Part shown: in pieces, positions 9,204 to 19,200 of the stretch
Position numbering within the stretch: the stretch's first letter is position 1
Layout: every line of letters starts with the position of its first letter
Assembly (NCBI RefSeq): GCF_017745275.1
Contig: NZ_JAGHZS010000007.1
Coordinates: forward strand, 705,216-769,215
Length of the DNA: 64,000 bases
Reading direction: 5' to 3'
Source: Chitinophaga sp.
GTDB taxonomy: Bacteria > Bacteroidota > Bacteroidia > Chitinophagales > Chitinophagaceae
Notes under the pieces: generated by a model
Databases searched by the model: none
Told to the model about the DNA's origin: nothing
What the model saw: the letters and a program-made list of their open reading frames with translations, nothing else
Position numbers and translations under genes: made by a program

Positions 9204-10445
9204 ATGAAGAAACTATTGTTGGCGTTATTGCTGCTCCCCCTCACTTTTTACGCCCAAACACCCAATGCTGGCCGGTTGGCGCTAACAGGCGCCACCATCT
9301 ACACCGCTCCCGGAACCACTCCCATTACCAATGGCGTAGTAATTATTGAAAACGGGAAAATCACTGCCGTTGGCACCGGGCAGCAAACGAAGATACCCGC
9401 CGCTACCCCGGTACTGGATTGTAAAGGAATGGTGCTGATGGCCGGCTTCTGGAACTGCCACGTTCATTTCATGGAGCCGAAATGGAATCATGCCGACAGC
9501 CTGCCCGTTGAACAATTGAACCGGCAACTTAATGACATGGTGAACAGTCGCGGTTTTACGCATGTATTTGACCTGGGAACGCTGGACTTTCCCAACCTGT
9601 TGGCATTGAAAGCAAGGATCAACAAGGGTGAAGTGAATGGTCCGGCGATGCTCACGGTGGGCGTTCCCTTTGTGCCGCCTAACGGCAATCCGTTTTATAT
9701 AGAGCCGCTGAAGCTACCTGAAATGAGTACACTTGCTGCTGCGAAGGCGCACGTCACCGAACAGATAAAGACGGGAGCCGATGGCATCAAAGTATGGTCC
9801 GCTTCCCCTCATGCACACAAAACAGTACCGATGCCGCTGGACATATTAAAAGCTGCCTGCGTCACCGCGCATCAGTTTCACAAACCGGTTTTTGCGCATC
9901 CCACCGCTGATACCGGTGTCATTATGGCCATGGAAGGTGGCGTCAACATCCTGACGCACCCTTCGCCGGATGGGTACCGGCCATGGGATGCAGCGGAAAT
10001 AAAGTTGTTACAGCAACATCAGATAGCACTGATTCCTACTTTAAAACTTTTCAAATATGAGCTGGAACGGAACAAGCTGGTAGCCGCCACTCATCCGTTG
10101 ATGACTACTGCACTACAGCAGGTAGGCGCTTACGCGAAAGCCGGCGGTGAAATATTGTTTGGTACCGATGTAGGCTATGTACCTGACTATAGCACGGAAG
10201 ATGAATTTCGCCTGTTGTCGGAAGCAGGACTTAGTTTTGACCAGGTACTGACTGCACTAACGACAGCGCCTGCACGAAGATTTGGGCAGGCGCAGCACAG
10301 CGGCCGCATTGCCAAAGGCATGGATGCCGACCTGGTAGTACTGAAGGCTGATCCCCATACAGATATCCGTCATTTTTCGGAAGTAGTATATACCATCCGT
10401 AATGGAAAGATGATGTATGATAGTCGTACCATGGGCGAACACTGA
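9204..10445 (+). CDS. Secreted amidohydrolase family protein
   Basis: 413 residues with a signal peptide (MKKLLLALLLLPLTFYAQ). The amidohydrolase pattern is present: a beta-sandwich start (LTGATIYTAPG, GVVIIENGKITAVG), metal ligands His86 and His88 in NCHVHFME, a conserved Lys in GADGIKVWSA, further His in KPVFAHPTAD and NILTHPSPDG, and the metal Asp in LFGTDVGYVPD, ending with GRIAKGMDADLVVLKADP. Known for the family: metal-dependent hydrolysis of C-N bonds (imidazolonepropionase or prolidase-like subgroup). It probably acts in the periplasm. The substrate is unknown. It is convergent with the response-regulator gene, with 7 bases between stops. Confidence 0.88.
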   Translation: MKKLLLALLLLPLTFYAQTPNAGRLALTGATIYTAPGTTPITNGVVIIENGKITAVGTGQQTKIPAATPVLDCKGMVLMAGFWNCHVHFMEPKWNHADSLPVEQLNRQLNDMVNSRGFTHVFDLGTLDFPNLLALKARINKGEVNGPAMLTVGVPFVPPNGNPFYIEPLKLPEMSTLAAAKAHVTEQIKTGADGIKVWSASPHAHKTVPMPLDILKAACVTAHQFHKPVFAHPTADTGVIMAMEGGVNILTHPSPDGYRPWDAAEIKLLQQHQIALIPTLKLFKYELERNKLVAATHPLMTTALQQVGAYAKAGGEILFGTDVGYVPDYSTEDEFRLLSEAGLSFDQVLTALTTAPARRFGQAQHSGRIAKGMDADLVVLKADPHTDIRHFSEVVYTIRNGKMMYDSRTMGEH

Positions 10446-10452
10446 CGCCCGG

Positions 10453-11208
10453 TTACTGAAAAGCTTTCAGCAGGCTATCTTTATAAGCCGGAGATACTTC
10501 CACAGCGGTGCCGTCGTTCAGGCTCACATAGCCACCGGCGCCCTTGTGGTAGGATTGTACAAAATGGATATTAATGATATGTGATTTGTGTACCCGCACA
10601 AACGGGAGGGGTAACATCTCTGCAAAATGTTTCAAAAACCGGCAGACCATTTTTTTATTACCATTCGTCAGGTAGACGTCTGTAAAATTGCCATTTCCTT
10701 TGAGGCGGACAATTTCTCCCATCTTCACTACATCAAATCCATCCAGGGTCGGTAATATTACCTGCTGCATGCCCGGATTGTTTTCACGGGCATTTTCCAT
10801 GATGATACGGTTACGGTTCAGCCATTGCTGCTGCTGTAACTGTTGCTGTACCTTGTTTACAGCAAGTATCAATTCTTCAATGCTCACCGGCTTCAATAAA
10901 TAATAAGCTGCACTCTGGTTGAGCGCTTTCAGCGAATATTCAGAAAAGGCAGTGACAAAAATGGTTTCGAAAGTAAGGTCCTGGCAACCTTCCAATACAT
11001 CGAAGGCATTGCCGAAAGGCATTTCCACATCCAGGAAAACCAACTGGGGCTGCAACTCCTGTATCAGGCCAATAGCCTCCCGGCTATTTTGTGCGGTGCC
11101 TACAACAGTTACCTGCGGACAAAATTTCTGCAGGTAGTTTTGTAAAGCGGCCATAGCGGCGGCTTCATCTTCAACGATAACTGACCTGATTTTTTCTGTT
11201 AACATCAT
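10453..11208 (-). CDS. LytTR-type two-component response regulator
   Basis: 251 residues: receiver domain at 5-120 with acidic pocket (SVIVEDEAAA) and phospho-acceptor Asp in QLVFLDVEMPFG, followed by a LytTR DNA-binding domain at about 150-250 (MGEIVRLKGNGNFTDVYLTN, FVRVHKSHIINIHFV). Known for the family: the partner LytS-type kinase phosphorylates the receiver, and LytTR dimers bind paired sites upstream of targets. Its start overlaps the 3' end of the kinase gene by about 38 bases, so the two are one operon. The start could be 11208 or 11205, since the sequence begins Met-Met. Confidence 0.92.
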   Translation of the reverse strand: MMLTEKIRSVIVEDEAAAMAALQNYLQKFCPQVTVVGTAQNSREAIGLIQELQPQLVFLDVEMPFGNAFDVLEGCQDLTFETIFVTAFSEYSLKALNQSAAYYLLKPVSIEELILAVNKVQQQLQQQQWLNRNRIIMENARENNPGMQQVILPTLDGFDVVKMGEIVRLKGNGNFTDVYLTNGNKKMVCRFLKHFAEMLPLPFVRVHKSHIINIHFVQSYHKGAGGYVSLNDGTAVEVSPAYKDSLLKAFQ

Positions 11209-13018
11209 GACTATCCATTAAGGGAAGTTGCAATACTATCCGGGTGCCGGTAACGCCGTTGCCGGTAATTTCGTTCATCTCCAGCCGGATGTGGAGGTGG
11301 TATATATCGTTGAGTAGCTGAATCCGCTCCCGGGTATTGGTGATGCCCCTCGACTGATACGCTTTCTGGTGTACTGTTTTCAGCTTTTGGCTCTCTATCA
11401 GCCCGATCCCGTTATCCGTGATCACTACCTGCAACAAGGGACCTTGTTTCTCAAAAGTCACCTGCAGCAAGCCTTTGGTGGCTTTATAACGAAGGCCGTG
11501 CCATACCGCATTTTCGAGATGTGGCTGGATGAGCATATTGGGAATCATGACCGCATCGGCGTCCAGGCTGTCGTCGATATCCATCTCATAAATAAATTTA
11601 TCACTAAAGCGCAGGTGTTCCAGGTCCAGGTAACTTTTTAACTGTGCCACTTCTACGGATAATGGCACAAAATCTTTGCTGGAATGCTCCATCACATTGC
11701 GCATCAGGCCGGAGTAGGATGTCAGGTACTTGTTGGCTTCTACTTCGTTGCTTTCCGCAATATATTGATTCACGCTATTGAGGCTATTGAAAATAAAATG
11801 CGGATTCATTTCCCGGCGGAGAGATTGCAGCGCAATTTTTTTATTCTTGATTTTAATGGCATACAGGGAGCGAATTATGAAGAATAACAACACCGCCATA
11901 GCCAGCACAAAGGCGATCAGGAAGTAGTTAAGGGTATTTTTATTTTTGATGAGCGCCTGCTGCAAGGCCTTTTCCTTTTCCAGGTCTTTGATCCTGCCTT
12001 CTGTGATATCAAAGATGCTGGCATCTACCAATGAGCTATCGGTTCTGATGAGGGTATCCAGGTGATGAAGGAAGTTGTCGTAACGGGCCAGTGCGATAGC
12101 ATCCATGCGTTGGTCCCGGTAGTACTGCGTAAGCGCCAGCAGGCAGTCTTTTGTTTTGGAGGTATTGCCACTGTTGTAAGCCATGGTGTATGCAGCTTCC
12201 AGCAAGGGGCCTGTTTTTTCGGGCTGGTTATTTCGGTTGTACAATTGGGCCAGCTCCCGCGTTTGATCTATTTGCAATTCTACATTGTGTTGTTGCTTTG
12301 CTTTTTCCAACAGTGATTCACTCAGGCGGATGGCGTCTGCAACTTTATTGTCGGCCACATATACGCCCACAATTTTCCTGCTGATAGCGCTGATCTCTTT
12401 GGTATTATCGCTTTTCTCGATGGCTTTCTTAAAGCTGGCAATGGCTTCAGTGGAGTTATTTTGCAGCAGCTGGCTATTACCGAGTTGTTTGTACGCGTCT
12501 GCGGCTTCCTCTTTCTTTCCTTCTCTTTCAAAGATAGCGGCGTTGGACTGGGAGTATTTCACCTGTGCGCCGGGATTGGTGGCATTTTGCAGGCGGTTGG
12601 CATCATTGGTATTGATGGTGTCGGTCCGTTTATCTACGCCGATGTCGGCGGCTGAGAGGTAGTTTTGTATCGCGGAATTAATTTTGTGCTGCATTTCCTG
12701 CACTTTTGCCAGGGAGCGGGCAGCAGTAGCGGCGGCCTCTTTATCATTCAACCGGTTGTAAATATCCAATGCCTTTTGCAGGTAGTTTTCTGCCCGGGGA
12801 TAGTCGTGCTGGTCGGTCAGCTCTTTGGCCAGGGCCTCGTAGAAGCCGGCTGTTTTAAGGCTGCCATCATCATTAGATAATGAATTACTCAGGTCTTTCG
12901 CTGCCTTTGACTTCCGGAAACCACCTCCCTTTTTCGACGGGTAATCCTGTGCGTCTGCCTTCGGGGCTAACAGCAGTATGCCAGACAAGATAAATATGCC
13001 ACTACAGTAACGTATCAT
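11171..13018 (-). CDS. Sensor histidine kinase with periplasmic TPR repeats (LytS/His_kinase family)
   Basis: 615 residues from the ATG at 13018, chosen because it begins a clean signal peptide (MIRYCSGIFILSGILLLAP...ADA); the frame is open 40 codons further upstream without a sensible N-terminus. Periplasmic residues 50-350 hold TPR-like helical repeats (YPRAENYLQKALDIYNRL, EAADAYKQLGNSQLL). A transmembrane helix (YFLIAFVLAMAVLLFFIIRS) leads to a short coiled coil and the kinase core: phospho-acceptor His near residue 407 in MNPHFIFNSLNS, N-box in QPHLENAVWHGL, G-box in TDNGIGL. Known for the family: it phosphorylates a LytTR regulator, here the overlapping downstream gene. The stimulus is unknown. 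The divergent VWA gene starts 143 bases away and is a plausible target. Confidence 0.9.
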   Translation of the reverse strand: MIRYCSGIFILSGILLLAPKADAQDYPSKKGGGFRKSKAAKDLSNSLSNDDGSLKTAGFYEALAKELTDQHDYPRAENYLQKALDIYNRLNDKEAAATAARSLAKVQEMQHKINSAIQNYLSAADIGVDKRTDTINTNDANRLQNATNPGAQVKYSQSNAAIFEREGKKEEAADAYKQLGNSQLLQNNSTEAIASFKKAIEKSDNTKEISAISRKIVGVYVADNKVADAIRLSESLLEKAKQQHNVELQIDQTRELAQLYNRNNQPEKTGPLLEAAYTMAYNSGNTSKTKDCLLALTQYYRDQRMDAIALARYDNFLHHLDTLIRTDSSLVDASIFDITEGRIKDLEKEKALQQALIKNKNTLNYFLIAFVLAMAVLLFFIIRSLYAIKIKNKKIALQSLRREMNPHFIFNSLNSVNQYIAESNEVEANKYLTSYSGLMRNVMEHSSKDFVPLSVEVAQLKSYLDLEHLRFSDKFIYEMDIDDSLDADAVMIPNMLIQPHLENAVWHGLRYKATKGLLQVTFEKQGPLLQVVITDNGIGLIESQKLKTVHQKAYQSRGITNTRERIQLLNDIYHLHIRLEMNEITGNGVTGTRIVLQLPLMDSHDVNRKNQVSYR

Positions 13019-13161
13019 GGTAATAGATTCCAGCACAAAATAGTTTTTTTCCGAATGGGCAGGGCCATATTTCACCCTTTGAGAAAGGTGTTTCACCAAG
13101 TGTTGCTTATGAGGGCGGCTAGGACCGTTTATTTTCATCCCATCATCTTAAACCAAATAGT

Positions 13162-14349
13162 ATGAAAACAGCATTACTCGCCTGCGCATTGCTGGCATCC
13201 GGTTTCGCCTTACGGCGTTATGAAGCCCGGCATCCTATATCCCGTCCGGCCCTTCATCCCGTTGTTGTTCCAAAGCCCTCTCCTTCCGCCTCTCCTTCTG
13301 CCGCCGACAACACACATATACAGGTAGCCCTGTTACTGGACACTTCCAATAGTATGGATGGATTAATAGACCAGGCCAAATCACGGCTCTGGAATATTAT
13401 CAATACCCTTACTACCCTGAGAGACAAGGGGAAAGCACCCGTAATTGAAATTGCACTGTATGAATATGGCAACGATGGTTTACCGCGTGAGCAGGACTAT
13501 ATCCGGCAGGTGACCCCATTGACCACCGACCTGGATCTCATCTCCGAAAAATTGTTTGCCCTCCGCACCAATGGCGGTTCCGAATATTGTGGTGCGGTCA
13601 TCCGATCTGCCCTGAATTCCCTGCACTGGGGCGCTGATGAGGCAGATATGAAGCTCATTTATATTGCCGGCAATGAATCCTTTAACCAGGGAGAAATCAG
13701 TTATAAAAGATCAACTGCTGATGCAGTAAACAAAAACATTTTCGTTAGCACCATCTATTGCGGGGATAAGCGCAGCGGCATCGGCGAACTCTGGAAAGAC
13801 GGCGCCGACAGGGGTCGTGGAGAGTATTTCAATATTGACTCCGATAGGAAGGTAGCGTTTATTACCACGCCTTACGATGCACAGATTGAGGCCTGCAACG
13901 ACCGGATCAACAAAACCTATATTGCATACGGTGTGCATGGCGCCTCCAAAAAAAGCAACCAGGTGATCCAGGACAGTAATGCAAAATCCCTCTCCTCCGC
14001 CAATTCTACAGAGCGTTACGTCAGCAAATCAAAAGCCATCTACAAAAATGAAAGCTGGGACCTGGTAGACCGGGTAGAGCAGGATAAATCGGTGTTGAAA
14101 ACCATGACAAAAACTGATTTACCCCAGGAACTGCAAAACAAAACCCCTGAAGAAATGTATGCCATCATTAAAGCGAAAGGCGAGGAAAGAGTAACTATTC
14201 AGAAAGAAATTGCCACCCTGGCCAAACAACGGGAAAAATATATCGCAGAGGCATCAAAAAATGTGTCCCATACAGATGATCTGGGCGCCGCCATTAACGG
14301 CTCCATTATACGAATGGCCAATGCCAAAGGCTACCAGGTGGAAAAGTAA
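13162..14349 (+). CDS. Exported von Willebrand factor A domain protein
   Basis: 395 residues. A hydrophobic N-terminal segment (ALLACALLASGFAL) is followed by a Pro/Ser/Ala-rich linker (residues 35-50) and a VWA domain at about 52-240. The MIDAS metal site is D60-T-S-N-S (ALLLDTSNSMDG), with the later element TNGGSEYCGAVI. The C-terminal third (320-375) is strongly helical and charged (EEMYAIIKAKGEERVTIQKE), probably a coiled coil. Known for the fold: metal-dependent protein binding. Divergent from the TPR histidine kinase; a hairpin repeat follows at 14368. The function is not defined beyond a probable periplasmic binding role. Confidence 0.85.
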   Translation: MKTALLACALLASGFALRRYEARHPISRPALHPVVVPKPSPSASPSAADNTHIQVALLLDTSNSMDGLIDQAKSRLWNIINTLTTLRDKGKAPVIEIALYEYGNDGLPREQDYIRQVTPLTTDLDLISEKLFALRTNGGSEYCGAVIRSALNSLHWGADEADMKLIYIAGNESFNQGEISYKRSTADAVNKNIFVSTIYCGDKRSGIGELWKDGADRGRGEYFNIDSDRKVAFITTPYDAQIEACNDRINKTYIAYGVHGASKKSNQVIQDSNAKSLSSANSTERYVSKSKAIYKNESWDLVDRVEQDKSVLKTMTKTDLPQELQNKTPEEMYAIIKAKGEERVTIQKEIATLAKQREKYIAEASKNVSHTDDLGAAINGSIIRMANAKGYQVEK

Positions 14350-14367
14350 TTATGCGAATAGGAACAG

Positions 14368-14420
14368 AAAGCTATTGTAGCGGGTGATCAAAGCCTACAA
14401 TCACCCGCTACAATAGCTTT
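14368..14420 (+). repeat. Perfect 21-bp inverted repeat, member of a dispersed hairpin family
   Basis: AAAGCTATTGTAGCGGGTGAT (14368-14388, first 20 bases AAAGCTATTGTAGCGGGTGA) pairs perfectly with 14400-14420 around an 11-base loop. The right side continues with TGCTTTCT and CTGCTTTCTGCTTC (to about 14449). The stem core is related to the one at 25183-25321 with compensatory changes. It lies 18 bases after the VWA stop and could act as a terminator, although the right-hand flank has a CTGCTTT repeat rather than a simple U-tract. Confidence 0.85.
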
Positions 14421-14533
14421 TGCTTTCTCCCTTCTGCTTTCTGCTTCATTAAAAAAATGTTAATCTTCCCGCAAACGCTCATCTGTGGCAAATAGTATCC
14501 GTCGATTTTCTTTTTTTGCTATCAAAGTTTTAT

Positions 14534-14541
14534 TACTTTTG
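14534..14541 (+). promoter_or_regulatory. Bacteroidota -7 box TACTTTTG
   Basis: An exact match to the Bacteroidota -7 consensus TAnnTTTG in an AT-rich stretch. It ends only 8 bases before the first ATG of the next gene (14550), which favours either a leaderless message or the later start at 14571. A TTG lies about 15 bases upstream, closer than the usual -33 spacing. Confidence 0.45.
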
Positions 14542-14549
14542 GTCCCCTG

Positions 14550-14948
14550 ATGAGAGTAGTTATCTTTTTTATGTATATATGTTTCCTGCTGATAAAGGGG
14601 GACGGATGCGTATTTACAACTACTCAGCACTTTCACCTCTGCCGTATTACCAACGAAAATATCAAAAAGGCGCAGCAGTTAAAATCGGATGACAGCAATC
14701 AGGCGGATATGGTCAGCCTGCTCCCCGACCTCGACGACGACATGGATGATATCCAGGTACGTGAGGACAGGGAGGAAGATGATCCCAGCAACTTTTTTGT
14801 CCGGAAGTACCGGCTGCTGGCGCGGTTTTGCCTGGCAAACTCCCAACTGCTTACATTAAGTTATCTCCATAAGTGTTTCAATGCGCCACCAGACTTCCTG
14901 GGGCATCTTCCCAATATTTACATTACACAACGCGTACTCCGACTCTGA
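14550..14948 (+). CDS. Small exported protein of unknown function
   Basis: 132 residues from 14550, or 125 from the ATG at 14571 (MYICFLLIKGDGC), which fits the promoter box better. The short hydrophobic N-terminus (VVIFFMYICFLLI) could be a signal or anchor. The middle is acidic (LPDLDDDMDDIQVREDREED) and the C-terminus is hydrophobic-basic (YRLLARFCLANSQLLTLSYL). Three or more Cys and a His pair (HFHLC) stand out. I do not recognise a family. It sits between the VWA gene and the RND operon with its own promoter-like box, which supports it being real, but coding support is moderate. Confidence 0.55.
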   Translation: MRVVIFFMYICFLLIKGDGCVFTTTQHFHLCRITNENIKKAQQLKSDDSNQADMVSLLPDLDDDMDDIQVREDREEDDPSNFFVRKYRLLARFCLANSQLLTLSYLHKCFNAPPDFLGHLPNIYITQRVLRL

Positions 14949-15124
14949 CCGGTTATTTGCATCGGTTACTCAAAAAGTGAGATCATGCCAACCTGATTGG
15001 AAGTATATGTCATATACTTTCTGCTGCAGTTAAGTCTGGGAGCTATCCCGGCTGCTGATAACCTGTTGCGCCTGCGGCGCCTGTGCCAAACCAGCATACC
15101 ATCGCTTAATATCCATTTAATATC

Positions 15125-16204
15125 ATGAATAGAATTGTCATGTTCGCGGGCTTATTTGCCCTGCTGAGCTGTAAGCAAAAAAAAGAAGAAGTAAAAGAAG
15201 CCGAAACGGAAAAGTACACGGTTACCAGTCCGCTCAAAATTGATACTTCTTTTACCAGTGAATATGTTTCACAGATAAAATCTGTCCGGAACATTGAAAT
15301 CCGTGCACAGGAAAAAGGCTATCTGCAAAACATTTATGTAGACGAAGGCCAGTACGTAAAAGCCGGTCAGCTCCTGTTTAGGATCATGCCTAAAGTATAC
15401 GAGGCAGAACTGGCGAAATCACAGGCGGAGGCCCGTGCTGCTGAAATAGAGCTGCAGAATACCAAAACTCTGGCCGATAAAAACATTGTTTCCAAAAATG
15501 AACAGGCCCTGGCACAAGCCAAGCTGGATCAGGCCAAAGCGGAAATGTCGCTGGCCCACCTGCACCTGTCGTTCACTGAAATCAGGGCACCTTTTGACGG
15601 CACCATCGACCGTATTCCTTTTAAACTGGGAAGCGTTATCGATGAAGGCGGACTGCTGACCAGCCTTTCCGACAACAGCCAGATGTTTGCTTATTACAAT
15701 GTGTCTGAGCCGGAATACCTCGACTATCAAACCAATGCCAAAGGACGTGGCGACAATAAAGTAAGCCTGCTCCTGGCCAACAACCAGCCGCTCCCCTACA
15801 AAGGAGACGTAGAAACCATCGAAAGCGAATTCAATAACGAAACCGGCAACATCGCTTTCCGCGCAAGATTCCCGAACCCGGAGAAACTGCTGAGAAACGG
15901 GGAAACCGGTAAAGTATTAATGACCATCCCGCTTAAAAACGCGCTGGTCATCCCACAGAAAGCTACCTACGAAATCCAGGATAAAATCTATGTTTTCGTA
16001 GTCGGCAACAACAACGTGATACACTCCAAAAACATTACCATCCGCGGCCAGCTGCCGGATCTGTATGTAGTGGAAAGCGGTATTTCTGAAAATGATAAGA
16101 TACTGCTCGAAGGTGTTCAGAAAGCCAAAGATGATGAGAAGATCAACTATGACTACCGGAAACCTGAAGACGTTATTGCTCATCTGCGCTTAAAAGCAGA
16201 GTAG
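15125..16204 (+). CDS. RND efflux periplasmic adaptor (membrane fusion protein)
   Basis: 359 residues. A lipoprotein signal ends at Cys16 (FAGLFALLSCKQ) with a Lys/Glu-rich tether. Lipoyl-like halves flank an alpha-hairpin: first half about 60-95 (RAQEKGYLQNIYVDEGQYVKAG), hairpin about 100-145 (coiled coil, AELAKSQAEARAAEIELQN), second half LHLSFTEIRAPFDGTIDRI, then beta-barrel and membrane-proximal domains (LRNGETGKVLMTIPLKNALV). Known for the family: it bridges the inner-membrane RND pump and the outer-membrane channel. First gene of a three-gene operon; the permease starts 26 bases downstream. Confidence 0.95.
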   Translation: MNRIVMFAGLFALLSCKQKKEEVKEAETEKYTVTSPLKIDTSFTSEYVSQIKSVRNIEIRAQEKGYLQNIYVDEGQYVKAGQLLFRIMPKVYEAELAKSQAEARAAEIELQNTKTLADKNIVSKNEQALAQAKLDQAKAEMSLAHLHLSFTEIRAPFDGTIDRIPFKLGSVIDEGGLLTSLSDNSQMFAYYNVSEPEYLDYQTNAKGRGDNKVSLLLANNQPLPYKGDVETIESEFNNETGNIAFRARFPNPEKLLRNGETGKVLMTIPLKNALVIPQKATYEIQDKIYVFVVGNNNVIHSKNITIRGQLPDLYVVESGISENDKILLEGVQKAKDDEKINYDYRKPEDVIAHLRLKAE

Positions 16205-16230
16205 TCATTCATTCTTACTAATCGTATACA

Positions 16231-19200
16231 ATGCTTAAAAAGTTTATACAGCGGCCGGTCCTGTCCATCGTGATCTCGCTCGTTATCGTGTTCCTCGGGT
16301 TGCTGGCCATCAGCCAGTTGCCGGTAACACAGTTCCCGTCCATATCGCCGCCTAAAGTGAACGTTACCGCCGAATACCCCGGCGCCAACGGTGAGCTGAT
16401 GATTAAATCAGTGATCATCCCGCTGGAAAGAGCCATTAACGGGGTACCCGGACTTAAATACATTGCCTCTGATGCCGGTAACGACGGGGAAGCCTCCATA
16501 CAGGTAGTATTCAACCTGGGCACCGATCCTAACCAGGCATCCCTGAACGTGCAAAACAGGGTGGCATCCGTAGTCAACAAGCTCCCGCCACTGGTAGTAC
16601 GTGAAGGGGTAAAAATTACCCGCGAGGAATCCAACATGCTCATGTACATTAACCTGTACAGTGACGATCCACAAGCCGATCAGAAATTCCTCTTCAACTT
16701 CGCCGACATCAACCTGCTACCGGAATTAAAACGGGTAGATGGCGTTGGTTTCGCAGATATCCTCGGTAACCGGGAATATGCCATGAGGATCTGGTTAAAA
16801 CCAGACCGCATGCTGGCTTACAAAATTTCTGCTGATGAAGTAATGAAATCGCTGGGTGAGCAAAGCCTGGAAGCCTCTCCGGGTAAGACCGGCGAAAGCT
16901 CCGGTAAAAGATCTCAGACCTTCGAATATGTATTGAAATATCCCGGCAGGTTCACCACCAAGGAAGGATATGAAAATGTGATATTAAGATCCAGTGCCAA
17001 CGGTGAAATCCTTCGCCTGAAAGATGTGGCTGACATAGAATTTGGCAGCTCCATGTACGATATCTATTCCAACCTGAATGGTAAGCCTTCTGCGGCCATT
17101 GTACTCAAACAATCATACGGCAGTAACGCCAGCCAGGTTATCAAGGATATCAAGGCCAAGATGAAAGAGATCAAAGCCAGTTCTTTCCCCAAAGGCATGA
17201 ATTATGAAATCAGCTACGACGTATCCAAATTCCTGGATGCCTCTATGGAGAAAGTAGTACATACCTTACTCGAAGCCTTTGTGCTGGTAGGTTTGGTGGT
17301 ATTCCTCTTCCTGGGCGACTGGCGATCTACCCTGATTCCTGCCATGGCGGTACCGGTTTCATTGATTGGTACGTTTGTATTCATGCAGTTCCTTGGCATT
17401 ACGCTCAACCTCATCACCCTCTTTGCGCTGGTACTGGCCATCGGGGTGGTAGTGGACGATGCCATTGTGGTAATTGAAGCTGTGCATGCAAAAATGGAGG
17501 CGGAACATCTATCGGCACTCAAAGCCACGAAGAGGGCCATGCATGAAATTGCCGGCGCTATTGTGGCCATCACCTTCCTGATGGCAGCGGTGTTTGTACC
17601 GGTAGCGTTTATGTCGGGCCCTGTGGGTATCTTCTACCGGCAGTTCTCCATTACGATGGCAACCGCAATTATTTTGTCCGGGATAGTGGCACTCACGCTG
17701 ACGCCTGCACTCTGCGCCATGATCCTTAAAAATAATCATGGCAAGCCGAAGAAGAAGAATGTACTGGACAAATTCCTGGATGGCTTCAACAACACCTTTA
17801 ACCGGACCACCAATAAATACATGCAGGTACTGGGCACTATCGTGAACCGGAGAACCATTACCTGGTTGGTGCTGGTGGCTTTCTGCGCTGGCATCTGGTT
17901 CATGAACAAAACCGTGCCTTCCGGGTTTATCCCGAATGAAGACCAGGGAATGTTCTATGCTATTATACAAACACCTCCGGGATCATCGCTGGAAAGAACC
18001 AACCAGGTAGCAGAGAAACTGCAGAAAATTGCCGAAGGCATTGAAGGCGTACAATCCGTTTCCTCGCTGGCGGGATATGAAATTCTCACAGAAGGAACCG
18101 GCTCCAACTCCGGTACCTGTTTGATTAACCTGAAAAGCTGGGAGGAAAGAAAACATTCCGTACAGCAGATCATGACAGAGCTGGAAGAAAAATCCAAAGA
18201 CATCACCGGCGCCACCATTGAATTTTTCCAGCCACCGGCTGTTCCTGGTTACGGTGCTGCCGGCGGGTTTGAGCTACGCTTGCTGGATAAATTAGGTACA
18301 GGTGATTATAAAAAGATGGAAACCGTGAGCCGGGATTTTGTAAAAGAATTAAACAAACGCCCCGAACTGGCCTCTGTGTTTACCTTTTATAGCGCCAGCT
18401 TCCCCCAGTATATGCTGCGCGTGGATAACGACCTCGCCCAACAAAAAGGCGTGAGCATCGATAATGCCATGAATACGCTATCTACGTTGGTGGGTAGTAA
18501 CTATGAAATCAGCTTTATCAAATTCGATCGCCAGTACAAGGTGATTGTACAGGCATCGCCGCAGTACAGGGCGTTGCCGGAAGATATCCTGAAACTGTAC
18601 GTGAAGAACGATCGTGATGAAATGGTGCCTTTCTCTGCTTTCATGAAAATGGAAAAGGTGTATGGGCTATCCGAGATCACGCGGCATAACATGTACAACG
18701 CGTCTGAGATCAGTGGTTCTGCCGCTCCCGGCTATAGTAGCGGCGAAGCCATCAAAGTGATCAGCGAAGTAGCACAGAAAACGTTGCCCAGGGGCTACGG
18801 TATCGACTGGGCGGGTATCTCCAAAGATGAAGTGGCGCAGGGTAACCAGGCCATTTACATCTTCCTGATCTGCTTAGGCTTTGTATACCTCATCCTTGCA
18901 GCGCAATATGAAAGTTTCATACTGCCGTTAGCGGTAGTGTTGTCGTTGCCTCCCGGTATTTTCGGGGCGTTCTTCCTGTTGAAATTATTGGGACTGGAAA
19001 ACAACATCTATGCACAGGTAGCGATGGTAATGCTGATCGGTTTGCTCGGAAAAAATGCGGTGTTGATCGTAGAGTTTGCGGTGCAGAAACACCGGGCAGG
19101 CGTATCCGTGCTGAAAGCGGCTATGGAAGGATCCAAAGTGAGATTCCGTCCTATCCTGATGACCTCCTTCGCCTTTATTGCGGGGTTGATTCCATTGGTG

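Noticed and set aside
14361..14460. Possible insertion-sequence end or MITE at the hairpin
   Set aside because: No target-site duplication or transposase remnant seen, and the related copy at 25183 is also without one; treated as a hairpin repeat.
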